DNA of 58,599 nucleotides from Byssothecium circinans (lineage: Eukaryota; Ascomycota; Dothideomycetes; Pleosporales; Massarinaceae), in contig ML977059.1 of assembly GCA_010015675.1 (NCBI GenBank), positions 1 through 58,599 of the forward strand, given 5' to 3'. Numbering within the stretch: the stretch's first letter is position 1; the number at the start of each line of letters is the position of its first letter. Of the stretch, positions 34,414 to 45,678 are shown in pieces. Made by a program: the position numbers and the translations under genes. Under the pieces are notes generated by a model. The model had not been told where the DNA came from, did no database searches, and was given only the letters and a program-made list of their open reading frames with translations.

Positions 34414-34747
34414 GGCGTCGTGTGTCGACTCGTGTTGTGGTTGTGGTTGTGGTTGTGGTTGGGGGGGTTGTTCAATTCGTCGTCGCGGAGTGTTGTTGGT
34501 GTTGAAGAAGATTACTGACGTCGGAGCAGACGCTCTCTCTCATTCTCATTCCCAGCCCTGCCGCCAGGCACAGAAAACGCCGAGCCGCCGATATCATGTC
34601 GGCTAAACACCGGAACGACGCTGACTCATTACCCCACCACGGCCACCCCTCCGACCTCACACCCAGCCTCGACTTTCGACTTTCGACTTTCGACATTCTT
34701 CGCTCCCCACACTCTCTTTCAGATCTTTCTCCTCCACGCCCTCCACC
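34414..34747. promoter_or_regulatory. Compact bidirectional promoter
   Basis: Only 334 bp separate the start codons of the small membrane protein (-) and LeuRS (+), so both promoters lie here. A CT-rich tract directly precedes the LeuRS ATG (CTCCACGCCCTCCACC ATG), typical of highly expressed fungal genes. Confidence 0.6.
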
Positions 34748-37700
34748 ATGGCCGAGGCGCCCGCTCCCTCCGACATCCCCTCCAACGCCGTCAAGGCTAC
34801 CCTGTCCGTCCTCGACCCCAGCGCCGCCAGCCAGAAGACGCTCAAGATCGAGAACACCGAAAAGCGCGACACACTGATCGCCGCTGAGAAGAAGTACCAG
34901 AAGAAATGGGCCGAATCAAATGTATTCGAGCCAGACGCACCCTCGCTATCAGATGCCCCCTTCGATACCACCTCGCCCGATGAGCTGCACGCACAGCACC
35001 CCAAATACCTCGCCTGTTTCGCGTACCCATACATGAACGGCACACTGCACGCGGGCCATGGCTTCACCGCGAGTAAGGTCGAGTTCACAGTTGGCTTCGC
35101 GCGCATGCAAGGAAAACGCGCCCTCTTCCCTCTCGGCTACCATGTCACAGGTATGCCCATTAAAGCGTGTGCCGACAAGCTCATACGCGAGATCGAACTG
35201 TTTGGCCAGAACTTCGAACGATGCCCCGTAGACGATATCATAGAGGAAGGCCCGTCCGACGGCGCCATACCTCCCGCTCCTACCCAAGCCGAAACCAAGA
35301 CGGACCTCACCAAGTTCTCGGCGAAGAAGGGCAAGGCTTCTGCAAAGACAGTCAAGACGAAATACCAATTCCAGATCATGCTCGCGCAAGGCATTCCCCT
35401 CGAAGAGATTCACAAATTCGCCGACCCGTACCACTGGATCGAATACTTCCCACCCATCGCCCGACGCGATCTGACCGACTTTGGCGCACGGATAGACTGG
35501 CGACGGCAGTTCGTTACGACAGACGCCAACCCATACTACGATTCCTTCGTCGCGTGGCAGATGAGGAAGCTAAAGGACCTCGGCAAGATCATTTTCGCCA
35601 AGCGATACACAGTGTACTCGCCCAAGGACGGACAAGCCTGCATGGATCACGACCGACAGAGCGGCGAGGGTGTTGGTGTCCAGGAATACACGGCGCTCAA
35701 GATGCGGGTCAAAGAGTGGGCTGAGCCAGCACAGAAGAAGCTGGAAGGAAAGCTGCCCGCAGACGCCAAAGTCTACTTCATCCCCGCGACTCTACGCCCC
35801 GAAACCATGTACGGTCAGACCTCTTGTTTTGTCGGCCCTTCTCTCGAATATGGTGTCTTCCACGTCTCAGGATCAGAGTACTTCGTCTCCAGCGTACGAT
35901 CAGCGCGGAACATGGCTTTCCAAGGTATCTTCCCGAAATGGAGCGAGTTCCCCCAAGTCGCGACGGTCACCGGCAAGGACGTCATCGGCACTCTCGTCGA
36001 CGCTCCTCTCTCTGTTCACAAAGACGGCGTCCGTATCCTACCCATGGAAACGGTCAAGGACACAAAGGGCACCGCGGTCGTAACATGTGTACCTTCAGAC
36101 TCACCCGACGACTACATCACCTCTCTTGACCTCGCCAAGAAGGCCGACTATTACCAGATCAAGAAAGAATGGGTCAAGTTTGATGAAATCTTGCCCATCA
36201 TCTCAACACCGCAGTTCGGAGATCTGACAGCCAAGAAACTAGTCGAAGACCTCAAGATCCAGTCGCCTAAAGATGCAAAAAAGCTAGAAGAAGCAAAAGA
36301 GAAGGCCTATAAAGAAGGGTTTTACAAAGGCACTATGATTTACGGCGACTTCAAAGGAAAGAAGGTCGAAGAAGCAAAGAATCTGGTCCGCAAGCAACTC
36401 ATCGATCAGGGACTCGCATTTCCCTACGCCGAGCCTGATGGCAAAGTCATCTCTCGATCAGGTGATGAATGCGTTGCTGGCTTGTTGGATCAATGGTTTA
36501 TGAACTATGGCACAGCGGAGAACGGTGGAGACGGCGAGTGGGCGCAGCAAGTCCTCGACCAGATCAACGACATGGAACTCTATTATCCCGAAGCAAAACG
36601 CGCATTTACACAAGTAGTGGCTTGGCTTAGCAACTGGGCTTGCGCTCGCTCTTACGGCCTCGGTACCAAGGTGCCGTGGGACGAATCGGTCATGGTAGAA
36701 TCTCTCAGCGACTCAACAATCTACCAGGCATACTACAGCTTCGCTCACCTCCTCCACAAAGATCTGTTCGGCAAGGAGATTGGTCCTCTGGGCATCAAGA
36801 GCGCGCAATTCACCGACGACGTCTGGGACTATGTCTTTGCTCGTCGCGACCGTGGAGATCTGCCGCAATCCGATATACCAAAGGAGGCGCTGCAGACTCT
36901 GAGACGACACTTCGATTACTGGTACCCACTCGACATGAGGACCAGCGGCAAGGATCTCATCCAGAACCATCTGACCTTCAACCTCTACGTCCATTCCGCC
37001 ATCTTCAACAAAGAGAACCGGCCCCAGAGCTTCCGAGTCAATGGACACCTAATGCTCAACGGTGAAAAAATGTCAAAGAGCACGGGCAATTTCCTCACGA
37101 TCCAGGGAGCTGTTACCAAATTTGGTGCTGACGCAACTCGTATTGCTTTGGCTGACGCTGGTGACGGCATTGAAGACGCCAACTTTGAGGAGACAGTTGC
37201 GAATGCGAACATCCTCAAGCTGTTTGAGCTCCGCAAGTGGTGCGAAGAGATGACCAAGGACGCTGTTATTGTGAGTGATGGCGACGCATACAAGTCTACA
37301 CGGGACAACGAGCGGATCAGGAACACCGATGCAATACAACGCAAGTCAGGCAGCCCGAAGATCATCTGGGACCAGTTGTTCGAGAATGAGATCAACGCCC
37401 TAGTTGCCGAGACGAAGGGTCATTACGAAACCACGATGTACAAGGCCGCGCTCAAGTCTGGATACTACGACTTCACAGCAGCTCGAGACTTCTACCGCGA
37501 GGCTACTAGGTCAGCAAGTTTAGGAATGCACGAGGATCTTACGAAGCGCTACATTGAGCTCCAGGCCCTGATGCTGACCCCAATCGCGCCTCACTGGTCC
37601 GACTACATTTGGCAAGAGGTCCTCAACAAGCCCGATACCATCCAAAACGCTCTATGGCCTGAGGTACCCGCCACAAATGCCTCTCTGACTGCCACACGCG

Positions 37701-38251
37701 AGTTCGTCCGCTCCACACAGTCCAACATCGGTTCAGCAGAAGGCCAAGCAGTCAAGCGCCTCGCCAAAGGAAAAGCAGCACTCTTCGACCCCAAGAAAGA
37801 GAAGAAAATCTCAATATTTTCCGCCAAATCCTGGCCCGAGTGGCAAAAGAAGCACATCGACATGCTGAAGACCTCGTACCCCAACGTCGACATCAAAGCC
37901 CTCAGCAAAACCATCGACAAGTCTGAGTCAAAGAAAGCAATGCCCTTTATCAACAACCTGAAGCGGCGTCTCGATAACGGCGAGTCCAAAGACGTTGTCC
38001 TGAATCGCGAGTTGGGCTTCGATGAGCTTGCGACCCTGCGCGCGATGGTTCCGGGACTGAAATCGACGGTGCAGAAGTGTGTTGCTGTAGAGATTATCCG
38101 CGTTGATGAGGGTGGTAAGTCTGGGGTCGTGATCAACGAGGATGGAAGTGAGGGAGAGAGGAAGGAAGAGTTGGCGCCGAGTGCGGGTAGTGCGGAACCG
38201 GGAAATCCGGGTTTTGCTTTTGAGAATGTGGAGAGTCTTGCTGTGCGGTAG
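34748..38251 (+). CDS. Cytosolic leucyl-tRNA synthetase
   Basis: This is a single exon of 1,167 aa, the usual length for eukaryotic cytosolic LeuRS. The HIGH signature appears as HAGH at residues 101-104 within PYMNGTLHAGHGFTASK. The KMSKS signature is at residues 774-778 (NGEKMSKSTGNF). Between them lies the large CP1 editing insertion, including the TLRPETMYGQT block. The anticodon-binding and C-terminal domains follow. The enzyme charges tRNA-Leu in the cytosol; mitochondrial LeuRS is a different, shorter protein. The start was chosen by the strong context and position after the CT-rich leader. The absence of introns is unusual beside its neighbours but common in long housekeeping genes. 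Confidence 0.97.
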   Translation: MAEAPAPSDIPSNAVKATLSVLDPSAASQKTLKIENTEKRDTLIAAEKKYQKKWAESNVFEPDAPSLSDAPFDTTSPDELHAQHPKYLACFAYPYMNGTLHAGHGFTASKVEFTVGFARMQGKRALFPLGYHVTGMPIKACADKLIREIELFGQNFERCPVDDIIEEGPSDGAIPPAPTQAETKTDLTKFSAKKGKASAKTVKTKYQFQIMLAQGIPLEEIHKFADPYHWIEYFPPIARRDLTDFGARIDWRRQFVTTDANPYYDSFVAWQMRKLKDLGKIIFAKRYTVYSPKDGQACMDHDRQSGEGVGVQEYTALKMRVKEWAEPAQKKLEGKLPADAKVYFIPATLRPETMYGQTSCFVGPSLEYGVFHVSGSEYFVSSVRSARNMAFQGIFPKWSEFPQVATVTGKDVIGTLVDAPLSVHKDGVRILPMETVKDTKGTAVVTCVPSDSPDDYITSLDLAKKADYYQIKKEWVKFDEILPIISTPQFGDLTAKKLVEDLKIQSPKDAKKLEEAKEKAYKEGFYKGTMIYGDFKGKKVEEAKNLVRKQLIDQGLAFPYAEPDGKVISRSGDECVAGLLDQWFMNYGTAENGGDGEWAQQVLDQINDMELYYPEAKRAFTQVVAWLSNWACARSYGLGTKVPWDESVMVESLSDSTIYQAYYSFAHLLHKDLFGKEIGPLGIKSAQFTDDVWDYVFARRDRGDLPQSDIPKEALQTLRRHFDYWYPLDMRTSGKDLIQNHLTFNLYVHSAIFNKENRPQSFRVNGHLMLNGEKMSKSTGNFLTIQGAVTKFGADATRIALADAGDGIEDANFEETVANANILKLFELRKWCEEMTKDAVIVSDGDAYKSTRDNERIRNTDAIQRKSGSPKIIWDQLFENEINALVAETKGHYETTMYKAALKSGYYDFTAARDFYREATRSASLGMHEDLTKRYIELQALMLTPIAPHWSDYIWQEVLNKPDTIQNALWPEVPATNASLTATREFVRSTQSNIGSAEGQAVKRLAKGKAALFDPKKEKKISIFSAKSWPEWQKKHIDMLKTSYPNVDIKALSKTIDKSESKKAMPFINNLKRRLDNGESKDVVLNRELGFDELATLRAMVPGLKSTVQKCVAVEIIRVDEGGKSGVVINEDGSEGERKEELAPSAGSAEPGNPGFAFENVESLAVR

Positions 38252-38434
38252 AATCGTGCATGGCTGAGACTCGTCCCATGGGGTTTTCTTTCTTTCTTTT
38301 GGTGGTAGAGTATGATTATTTTGGTTGGTGGTTTGGTGTGGTTCGTTTAGGCGATGCATTGCATTAAGGAGATGATTACACGGCTGCGCGGTGATAAAGC
38401 GAGCGTAGTATAGCGGCTCTGATGGAGTCTTATC

Positions 38435-38470
<36 letters not shown>

Positions 38471-38898
38471 GTGGTGACGGCGACGATGGTTACGGCGGCG
38501 ATGGATAGATATAGAGAGAGAGAGGACTCCTGTTCGTGATGCAAAAAAGACAAAGTTATGATACCTTTCCACAAACACATTAGTCTGTTTTTGCAAGATA
38601 CTGTGAGCTGTTCTGGTGAAGTTCTGGTTGTGAGTATCTTGTTTCCCTTGCGGCAAAGTTAGGGGATGTGTTGTGATGGAGTCGAGACGGCATGATGGGG
38701 TACTTGGGTGGCGATGACGGCAGGCTTTGTACGGGGTTCATGGTTACGATCACTTCCGAAAGGTTAAATTTTTCTATACCTTTGAGATGCCTAGAATAGT
38801 TTTATTACGATCTATACGTGATCGAAAGGCCCTTTCTTCATCCCACCCATCTCTAATATATACCCACAAGCCTTCTCTACCCACAAACCCCTACGCAT
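38252..38898. other. Convergent intergenic region
   Basis: This holds the 3' ends of LeuRS (+) and the Gfo/Idh gene (-), plus the microsatellite annotated separately. No gene was seen. Confidence 0.5.
38435..38470. repeat. (ATG)12 trinucleotide microsatellite
   Basis: Twelve perfect ATG units downstream of LeuRS, followed by imperfect GGTGGTGACGGCGACG units. It should be length-polymorphic between isolates. Confidence 0.95.
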
Positions 38899-40114
38899 CT
38901 ACAACCTCGCCCTCCCACCCTCCACCCTCCTGCCCTCCCTATCAAAAAAGATCTTCGCCCCACACCTCAAACTCTCCTGCAACGCAACCCCAATCTTTAC
39001 CGCCTCAACACTACTCTCTATATCCACCGGCACAACCCCACCATCCAACACCGCGTCCGTAAACTGCCTCGCCTCCTCCACAAACGCCATCTCGAAGCGC
39101 TCGTAGTAGTTCTGCGGGATATCGCGATGGATCCCCGACGGGAGATGCGATTCCAAGAGCCCCGTCGTCGGGTTCGCGTTGACGCTGAGTTTGCCCTTCG
39201 TGCCGATGATCTCCGTCATATCGTGTTGGCCGGGCGCGTTCATGCGCGAGGCGTAGAAGTAGGCGATCTGGCCGTCGTAGAATTCTACGACGCCGACGCC
39301 GTTGTCTACGTCGCCGTGCGCGGCGAGGTCGGGTTCCAGCGCCGTGACGCCGACGGCCATGACGCTTTTTACCCTTGGGAGCGTGCGCGGCGTCGACGTC
39401 GACGTGCCGCCGGCGGAGAAGAACCAGAGCGCGAGGTCGATGTCGTGGATGTTGCAGTCGACGAAGATGCCGCCGCTGAACTGCGCGTACTGCACGAAGA
39501 AGCCCGATGGGTCGTATTTGTCGCAGGTCTGGGAGCGGAGGATCGTGGGGCGCCCAATGGAGCCCGAGACGGTGAGGGCGTGGGCTGAGAGGTAGGATGC
39601 GTCGAAGCGTCGGCTAAAGCCGCACATTACTTTTAGGTTGGGGTGGGCGCGGGAGACTGCGAGGACTTTTTGGCACTGGGGGCGTTTGGTTAGTGTGGTT
39701 TTCGGTGATCGATGGGGAGGATGGGGAGGGGAGCCAGGTATCGATGGTTTGAGAAAAGAAGGAGAGAGGACAGGGACTCACCTCAGCGAGATCGGTACTC
39801 AATGGTTTCTCACAGAGTACATGTTTCCCTGCTTCAATCGCCTTGATGGTGTGTTCTGCATGCACTGTTGTAACCGTAGCCACGCACACCGCCTGCAGCC
39901 CCTCGTGCCTCAGCATCTCGTCGTAGTCGTTGTACATAGTGACACCCCATGGCTCGAGGTTTGTCTTGGCCCAGGCGAGTTCCTTGGGGTCGGGCGTGAA
40001 GGCTGCAACGAGTTCGGCGCGCGGGGTGCGGTGGAGGAAGTGGTTTGCGTGACGGGCGCCCATGCGGCCGAGGCCTGAGACGGCGACGCGGAGACGGCTG
40101 ATTTGGGGGGCCAT
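38899..40114 (-). CDS. Gfo/Idh/MocA-family NAD(P)-dependent dehydrogenase, inositol 2-dehydrogenase-like
   Basis: Two exons: 40114-39782 and 39675-38899; 369 aa. The N-terminal Rossmann fold has VAVSGLGRMGARHANH; the family's EKP motif is in GKHVLCEKPLSTD; the C-terminal domain contains GGIFVDCNIHDIDLALWF, whose D and H match the catalytic D-x-x-x-H of inositol dehydrogenases (IolG-type). Family members oxidise a ring hydroxyl of inositols or sugars, so myo-inositol to 2-keto-inositol is a reasonable guess. It lies nearest to a zinc polyol dehydrogenase on the same strand and within 6.5 kb of a myo-inositol oxygenase. The substrate is not determined by sequence alone. Confidence 0.9.
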
Positions 40115-41006
40115 TTTTGTTGGGTGTGGACGGTTGGTGAAAGGGTAGAGGGTATTTAGATGGTGGAGAGGAGAGAAAGAAGGGAGGTTGTGAAAGAAGA
40201 GAAAGAGCGTGTTGCTGGATTATAGAGGGACGTTCCTGTCCTCATGAATTCTGGTGGTCATAGCTCTTACTCTACATGTCGATCTAGAAGTCGATCTTAA
40301 TTTTCTTCATCTTCGAGCCACTATGCTATGTTTTTATTACCAAAATTCTGGATTTGCTACCTTATACTCCGCGTTTCTCGAACGTGTCCGCTGAAAATGT
40401 CTTCTTCGCGATCGTGGAGAACATTCGATCTTACTACGTTCATCAATGAGCGGATAACGGAGCGGGCCAGACGGAGGAAATTGCCCTATTGGGAGAGCTG
40501 GGGTGCTGGCGGCGAGATATGCCCCACAAAAGATAGATCTGGTGCCTTGAACGGAGAATCGAGGCGAGGCGAAGCAATGTTAAGCATGTGAATTGAGCCG
40601 GAAAACCTGGAAAGATGAAGCTGGCCGGCTTTGAGATGAAGGGCGGGTCGACGTGAGTAATGCGTTTTGAGCACGGCAGTTGTAAGCGTGCGGATGGTTG
40701 AGATTTAGGCAACACTGCCTACTCACGCGCACGGGTGGAACTGGCGTCACGTTCTTTGCCACCGGTGCTCTGATTCGTTGCATTCGAATAACTAAATTAA
40801 TACGTATAGCCTTATTGGCTCGCTGGGGATGCAATTTCCACGTGATGCCAGTTTCCACCGTATCCACTACGCTCCGCGAGTACAGCATTGCTAGAGGCTT
40901 TCAATAATCGTTTGAGGTGACTTGAAAGAAAGGACGAACTTGGCGTTAATCTATTCCCAAGCCTTTCAAACGAGTTTTGCACCCAAACGCCGACACGTTT
41001 CGAAGT
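40115..41006. promoter_or_regulatory. Upstream region of the Gfo/Idh gene
   Basis: About 0.9 kb lies between two same-strand genes: the promoter of the Gfo/Idh gene and the 3' end of the polyol dehydrogenase. No gene or repeat was recognised. Confidence 0.45.
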
Positions 41007-42354
41007 CTACAGGTTCGGCTTCTCCCCGTCGCCAGTTTCGATCACCACCTTGATCACCAAGTTTCCGTTATCATCTTTGGTCTTACCAGCCATCTCAAAA
41101 GCTTCCTCCGCTGATTCGAGGCCCTTGTATCGATGTGTGACGAGTTTCGAGAAGTCTGGGTATTCAGGTCCCTTCTTTGATACCACTTCCACGCCCGTGG
41201 GGTAGGTGTTTGCATACCGGAAGACGCCCATGATGTCAACTTCTCGCAGAGCAGCAGTCGAGATGGGAAGTGTTTGAATGGGATTGCCCATACCGATGAG
41301 CAAGATCTTACCGCCTGGTCGTGTGGCCTGTTCGTTGTCAAGAGGAGTCCAAGCTACTCGTCATAACGGTCGCTACTCACGTATATTGAAGCCTGCACGC
41401 AAGAAGGCACACCAGTACACTCGAATACAGCATCCACCTCACCCACAGCTCCGCCACTCAGCTTCGCAATCTTGCCAATCTCAGCTGCCGTATCTTTTGC
41501 GATCTCAAGGTTCTCTTCTATTGTGCTCCCCCGTTTCAATGGCACTGTGTATCCTCGGTGTGCGAAATAGTTCTCCACAGCGAAGTTTACTCGTCCACTG
41601 TCGATATCCGCTATTACCACCGTGCCAGCACCTGATATTTTTGCCATTGCTGCGACTAGCAATCCAACTGCGCCAGCGCCAAATACGAGTACTGTGGCGC
41701 CCGGTGGAAGTTGTGCACGTTTCGAAGCCTGAATACCTACACCCAACGGCTCGAGCAGTGCACCTAAATCTAGCGAAACATCTTCTGGCAATCTATCCGT
41801 CATCAGCACCACTTCGATCCAAACTCTTCGGTCACACTCACTTATGACACCAAGCCGCAGGATGATTAATCCTATCCTGCAGTGTCCCTTGCGCATGTGG
41901 AAACGCCTTCGCACTACTCCGAAATTTCATATCCTTACAGATATTATACCTCCCTTCTTTACACCTCTCACAATGTTCGCACGGTTGCCCTACTTCTAGT
42001 GCAACTTTGTCGCCTGCATTGAAGTTCTTGACGTCTGATCCTACGGCCACCACGACCGCTGCGGATTCATGCCCCAGAGACATGGGCTCTCGCACTATGA
42101 TATCGCCATTGCGGTAGTGTCGGTAGTAATGGAGGTCTGAGCCGCAGAGCCCGGTTGAGCGGACGGCGACTTGGAGGTCTGTAGGGCCTGGGGGTAGGAG
42201 ATCGCGGGATTCCTGAATTCCTTTTGTAAGGGTTGAGGTGGACCTGTTGCGGGTTTTGAGAGCTTACAATTCTTAGGTCTCTGGCACCGTGGAGAACAGA
42301 AGCGCGAATTTTCTGCACGTCCTGTTGACCCTCGTGCTTCTTTTCTATCGTCAT
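41007..42354 (-). CDS. Zinc-dependent medium-chain polyol dehydrogenase (sorbitol/xylitol/L-idonate type)
   Basis: Four exons: 42354-42268, 42212-41842, 41792-41381 and 41327-41007; 396 aa. Catalytic zinc ligands are in GLCGSDLHYYRHY and GHESAAVV; the structural zinc lobe has four cysteines in QPCEHCERCKEGRYNIC; the NAD site is VLVFGAGAVGLLVAAMAK. These are polyol dehydrogenase (PDH) features, shared by sorbitol, xylitol, L-arabinitol and L-idonate dehydrogenases. In a glucuronate or inositol pathway it could oxidise L-gulonate, L-idonate or xylitol. It shares a 546-bp divergent upstream region with the SDR gene. The exact polyol is uncertain. Confidence 0.92.
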
Positions 42355-42900
42355 ATTGGGCGACTATATGAATATAGTGTAATGATGGGTGAACCGGGAG
42401 TTGTTTTCTCAAGCAATGCGAGTAGGTCGGAAGTCGACCTGTTCAAATCACGAATTTGAATGAAAATGCAAGTGAAGAACATAAAACAAAAACTTCGGAA
42501 GATGCGAACCTCATCTTCAGCCGCGCTCGAGCTCCAAAACAAGCGATTGGCATACCTTCCCTAACTAATTACAGAGAAACTGAGCTGTTCGAGTGAACTG
42601 CCTTGTTCGGCGTTTGAAAATGCGGGACATTTCAAAAGCCGACGCATGGCGGGGTACCTTTTCTAGCAACTTACACGTCATAGCGAGAGGCAATCAGTCG
42701 CCGATGCTAGGAGCGCCGCGCGCTAAAAATGATGGTGAGTCTGGAGCTTCTTCTGGGAGAATGTTTTATCGGGTGCTTTGTGAATGTCTTCCCTAACCTT
42801 TTTTTTTGTTCTACACTTTGACTGTCTTTCTTTGAGAGAGCTGAAAGGTTGAACGGCGTTTGAAAACCGCTTTGAAGAGCAATTGAGGGAAAGAATCAAA
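42355..42900. promoter_or_regulatory. Shared divergent promoter, polyol dehydrogenase / SDR
   Basis: 546 bp between the start codons of two oxidoreductase genes of the proposed sugar-acid cluster. A T-run and A-rich leader precede the SDR ATG. No known fungal regulator site was confidently recognised. Confidence 0.5.
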
Positions 42901-43744
42901 ATGGCAACTGTCCAGGAACTCTTCTCGCTGGAGGGTCAGACAGCCCTCGTCACAGGCGGTACACGAGGAATCGGACAAGCAATGGCCATCGCGCTCGCAG
43001 AAGCAGGAGCAGACATCCTCCTCGTCCAGGTCCATCAGACCCATCCCCCTTCATAGCCCTCCAAATTAACAAACCTCCCAGCGAGACACCACCAACCAAA
43101 CCACCAAACAAGCCATCGAAAAGCTGAACCGTAAAGCCACAATCTACACCTGCGATCTCTCCTCGCCCTCTTCCGTCTCCGCCCTCACCCCCAAGATCCT
43201 CGCCGACGGCCACAGAATCCACATCCTGCTCAACTGCGGCGGGATCCAAAAGCGACACCCCGCGCACCAGTTCCCAGACGAAGACTGGCAGGCCGTCCTC
43301 CAAGTCAACCTAACCTCCGTCTTCACCCTCTGCCGCGACATCGGCGCGCACATGCTCGCCCAGCCCCCAATCACCGCGTCCTCAAACCGCCGCGGCGCCA
43401 TCATAAACATCGCCTCGCTCCTCTCTTTCCAAGGCGGACTCACGGTGCCCGCGTACGCGGCGTCCAAAGGCGGCGTCGCGCAGCTCACCAAGGCCTTGTC
43501 GAATGAATGGGCGGTCAAGGGCATTAATGTGAATGCGATTGCACCGGGGTATATCGCGACGGATATGAACGAGGCGTTAATCAGGGATGAGGCGCGCGCG
43601 AAGAGCATTTTGGAGAGGATTCCGGCGGGGCGGTGGGGGGATGCGGAAGATTTTAAGGGCGTTGTGGTGTGGCTTGCGGGGAGGGGGGCGGCGTACGTTA
43701 GTGGGGAGGTTGTTACTGTTGATGGGGGGTGGATGGGAAGGTAG
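42901..43744 (+). CDS. Short-chain dehydrogenase, 2-deoxy-D-gluconate 3-dehydrogenase (KduD)-like
   Basis: Two exons: 42901-43029 and 43082-43744; 263 aa. The cofactor site is [10 protein letters not shown]; the family's NAG is NCGG here; the catalytic triad is S in NIASLLSF with Y-x-x-x-K in [21 protein letters not shown] at the start, and [12 protein letters not shown] with [10 protein letters not shown], are typical of KduD / gluconate 5-dehydrogenase-like SDRs, which interconvert keto- and hydroxy-groups of sugar acids. In this setting it could act on a keto-gulonate, keto-gluconate or deoxy-uronate intermediate. The C-terminal [13 protein letters not shown] is standard for the family. 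Confidence 0.92.
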
Positions 43745-44164
43745 AGTGGGTGGTAAATGTGGAGATGGTTGGGTGGGAATGTTTTGTTAGATGAGATGAA
43801 TAGATTTTGCGGGGGCGTGCATATTCAAGATCTTTCGCTATCAGATATTGGAGAAGATTAACATGCATTTACCAGCAAGGAGCAATCACCACAGTAAGTT
43901 CGTATCAAATGCAGGGTTGCGCGGGTAGATTAAAGCAATGGGACTCAATGGTCGCATCACTATGCAGTGGTTTACCAACATGAGCTTTTTTCTCTGGGAT
44001 TTCCGCAAAGGGCCAGGTCACTGAATCACGACGTGTCTCTATCAGGCACAAACCCACAACAAGACGGCAATTCCCAACAAAGAAGCTTCTCTATTGCCTT
44101 TATTTTATCTAAACGGGTATAGAAGCACTTCGTATTTTTTCTACAACTTCGACGAAAGACCCAG
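43745..44164. other. Convergent intergenic region
   Basis: This contains the 3' ends of the SDR (+) and the aldo-keto reductase (-). Nothing else was recognised. Confidence 0.5.
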
Positions 44165-45210
44165 TCAACCGCTCATATCGACACCCTCAGGCTTATCAGG
44201 GAACCCAGCATTGACGCCAAAAGCAGGGTATACATAGCGGGTAACACCGTTCTTCTTATGGACGGCATTGAGAGTGTCAAGGTCGGAGGCGTCGAGGGTG
44301 ATGAGTTTGCGGTTCTCGTCGATGCGGGAGGGTGTGACTGATTTGGCGAGCACGGAGGAGTTGCGGGCGACTTGATTTCCATTAGCAAGTTCTTGGTTTC
44401 TTGAGGGAGGGAGAGAAGACGTACGGTGATAACTCAACAGCACTGTAGCGGGCCCCACACTGTGCTTTTTCGCAACCTCGTTGACAGCCTCGTCCTTGAA
44501 CAGCGGCGAGCCCGTGCTGCCGAGCGGACTGTACGCAGTGATATGGATGCCCTTTGCGTTGCAGAAATCCACGACTTCTTGCTGGGGAAGCAGGGGGTGG
44601 TTTTCAATCTGGTTGACGGCGGGGACAATGGTGGCTTGTGAGAGAAGCTTCTCGAGGTATTTGACGGAGTAGTTTGCGACGCCGATGGCTTTTACTTTCT
44701 CGGGGTGCGCTTTGACGAGCTTCTCTAGCCCTTTCCATGTCTCGATGTGGTTTGTGCTGTGATCGAGGTCGCGAGAACCGTCTGGGAGTTTGGGGAAGAG
44801 GGGGTGGTTTCCTGTATTCGTCAGATAAGGTATACATGTGGTGTAGGAAGGGACTCACCCTTGGGGTTCATGGGCACAGGCCAGTGCATGAGATACAAGT
44901 CCACGTACGGCGTCTTCAGCAAATCCAAACTCTTCTGCAGCCCCTCCTCCGCACGCGTGTGGAACGTACACCAAAGTTTACTCGTGATGAACAGATCCTC
45001 CCTCTTAACGATGCCTCTAGAAATCACGTCCTGCAGCGCCTCGCCAACCTCGTCTTCATTCTGGTAGCAGAACGCACAATCAATGTGTCTGTACCCAGCC
45101 TCAATCGCATGGATGACGGCCTTCTTCACCTCTCCAGGGGCACTCTGCCACGTTCCGAGTCCCAGCGCGGGGATCGTGGCTCCAGTGTTCAGCTTGAGGG
45201 GGGTATTCAT
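44165..45210 (-). CDS. Aldo-keto reductase
   Basis: Three exons: 45210-44859, 44811-44425 and 44370-44165; 314 aa, the family's usual length. The catalytic tetrad is visible: D and Y in [16 protein letters not shown] in LFITSKLW, H in [10 protein letters not shown]. The NADPH-binding [12 protein letters not shown] block is near the C-terminus. The start at 45210 ([14 protein letters not shown]) gives a typical N-terminus. The frame is open further upstream, with an ATG about 23 codons earlier ([10 protein letters not shown]). In fungi such reductases convert D-glucuronate or D-galacturonate to L-gulonate or L-galactonate, and also xylose. Its position between the SDR and the inositol oxygenase favours a glucuronate reductase role, by inference. 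Confidence 0.92.
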
Positions 45211-45678
45211 TGTGGGCGTTGGGTGGAGGATGGAGTCTGGTGTTTTTGCGAGCATAAACTTTGCGACCGAGGGGTTCATGGTGGGGCTGGGGTTCGCAAT
45301 GGGGGTATATGTAGGGAGAGTGGGGGTTTCATGGCTTGGGCGGTTCCAAGGTTTGTTTGGGGCTCTGTCACGGGCTTGCGGGTTAATGACCGGGTGTTTT
45401 GTGTTTGTTTTTATGGTTGATGAGATTAATTCTTCCGATGCCCCGCTGTGAATTGCCCCGCCGGGTTGTCTCGGTCCGAGGCGCGCACCGAATGTTTGCT
45501 GACGAAGTTCAAACACCGATGGTCACACTTTCACATCATAACGTCCAACACAGCTCAGCTATAGTTTTAGTAGATGCGGAAAGGAAACCTGAAAAGAAAC
45601 ACAGTGTCTGACATCAATAGAATAGCTCCGAATCTTAAAATCACGTGATTCACTGGACCTTCCACATCCATAACTTTT
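45211..45678. promoter_or_regulatory. Upstream region of the aldo-keto reductase
   Basis: This should hold the reductase promoter on the minus strand. The reductase frame remains open across part of it but becomes low-complexity, so it was left out of the CDS. Nothing else was recognised. Confidence 0.4.
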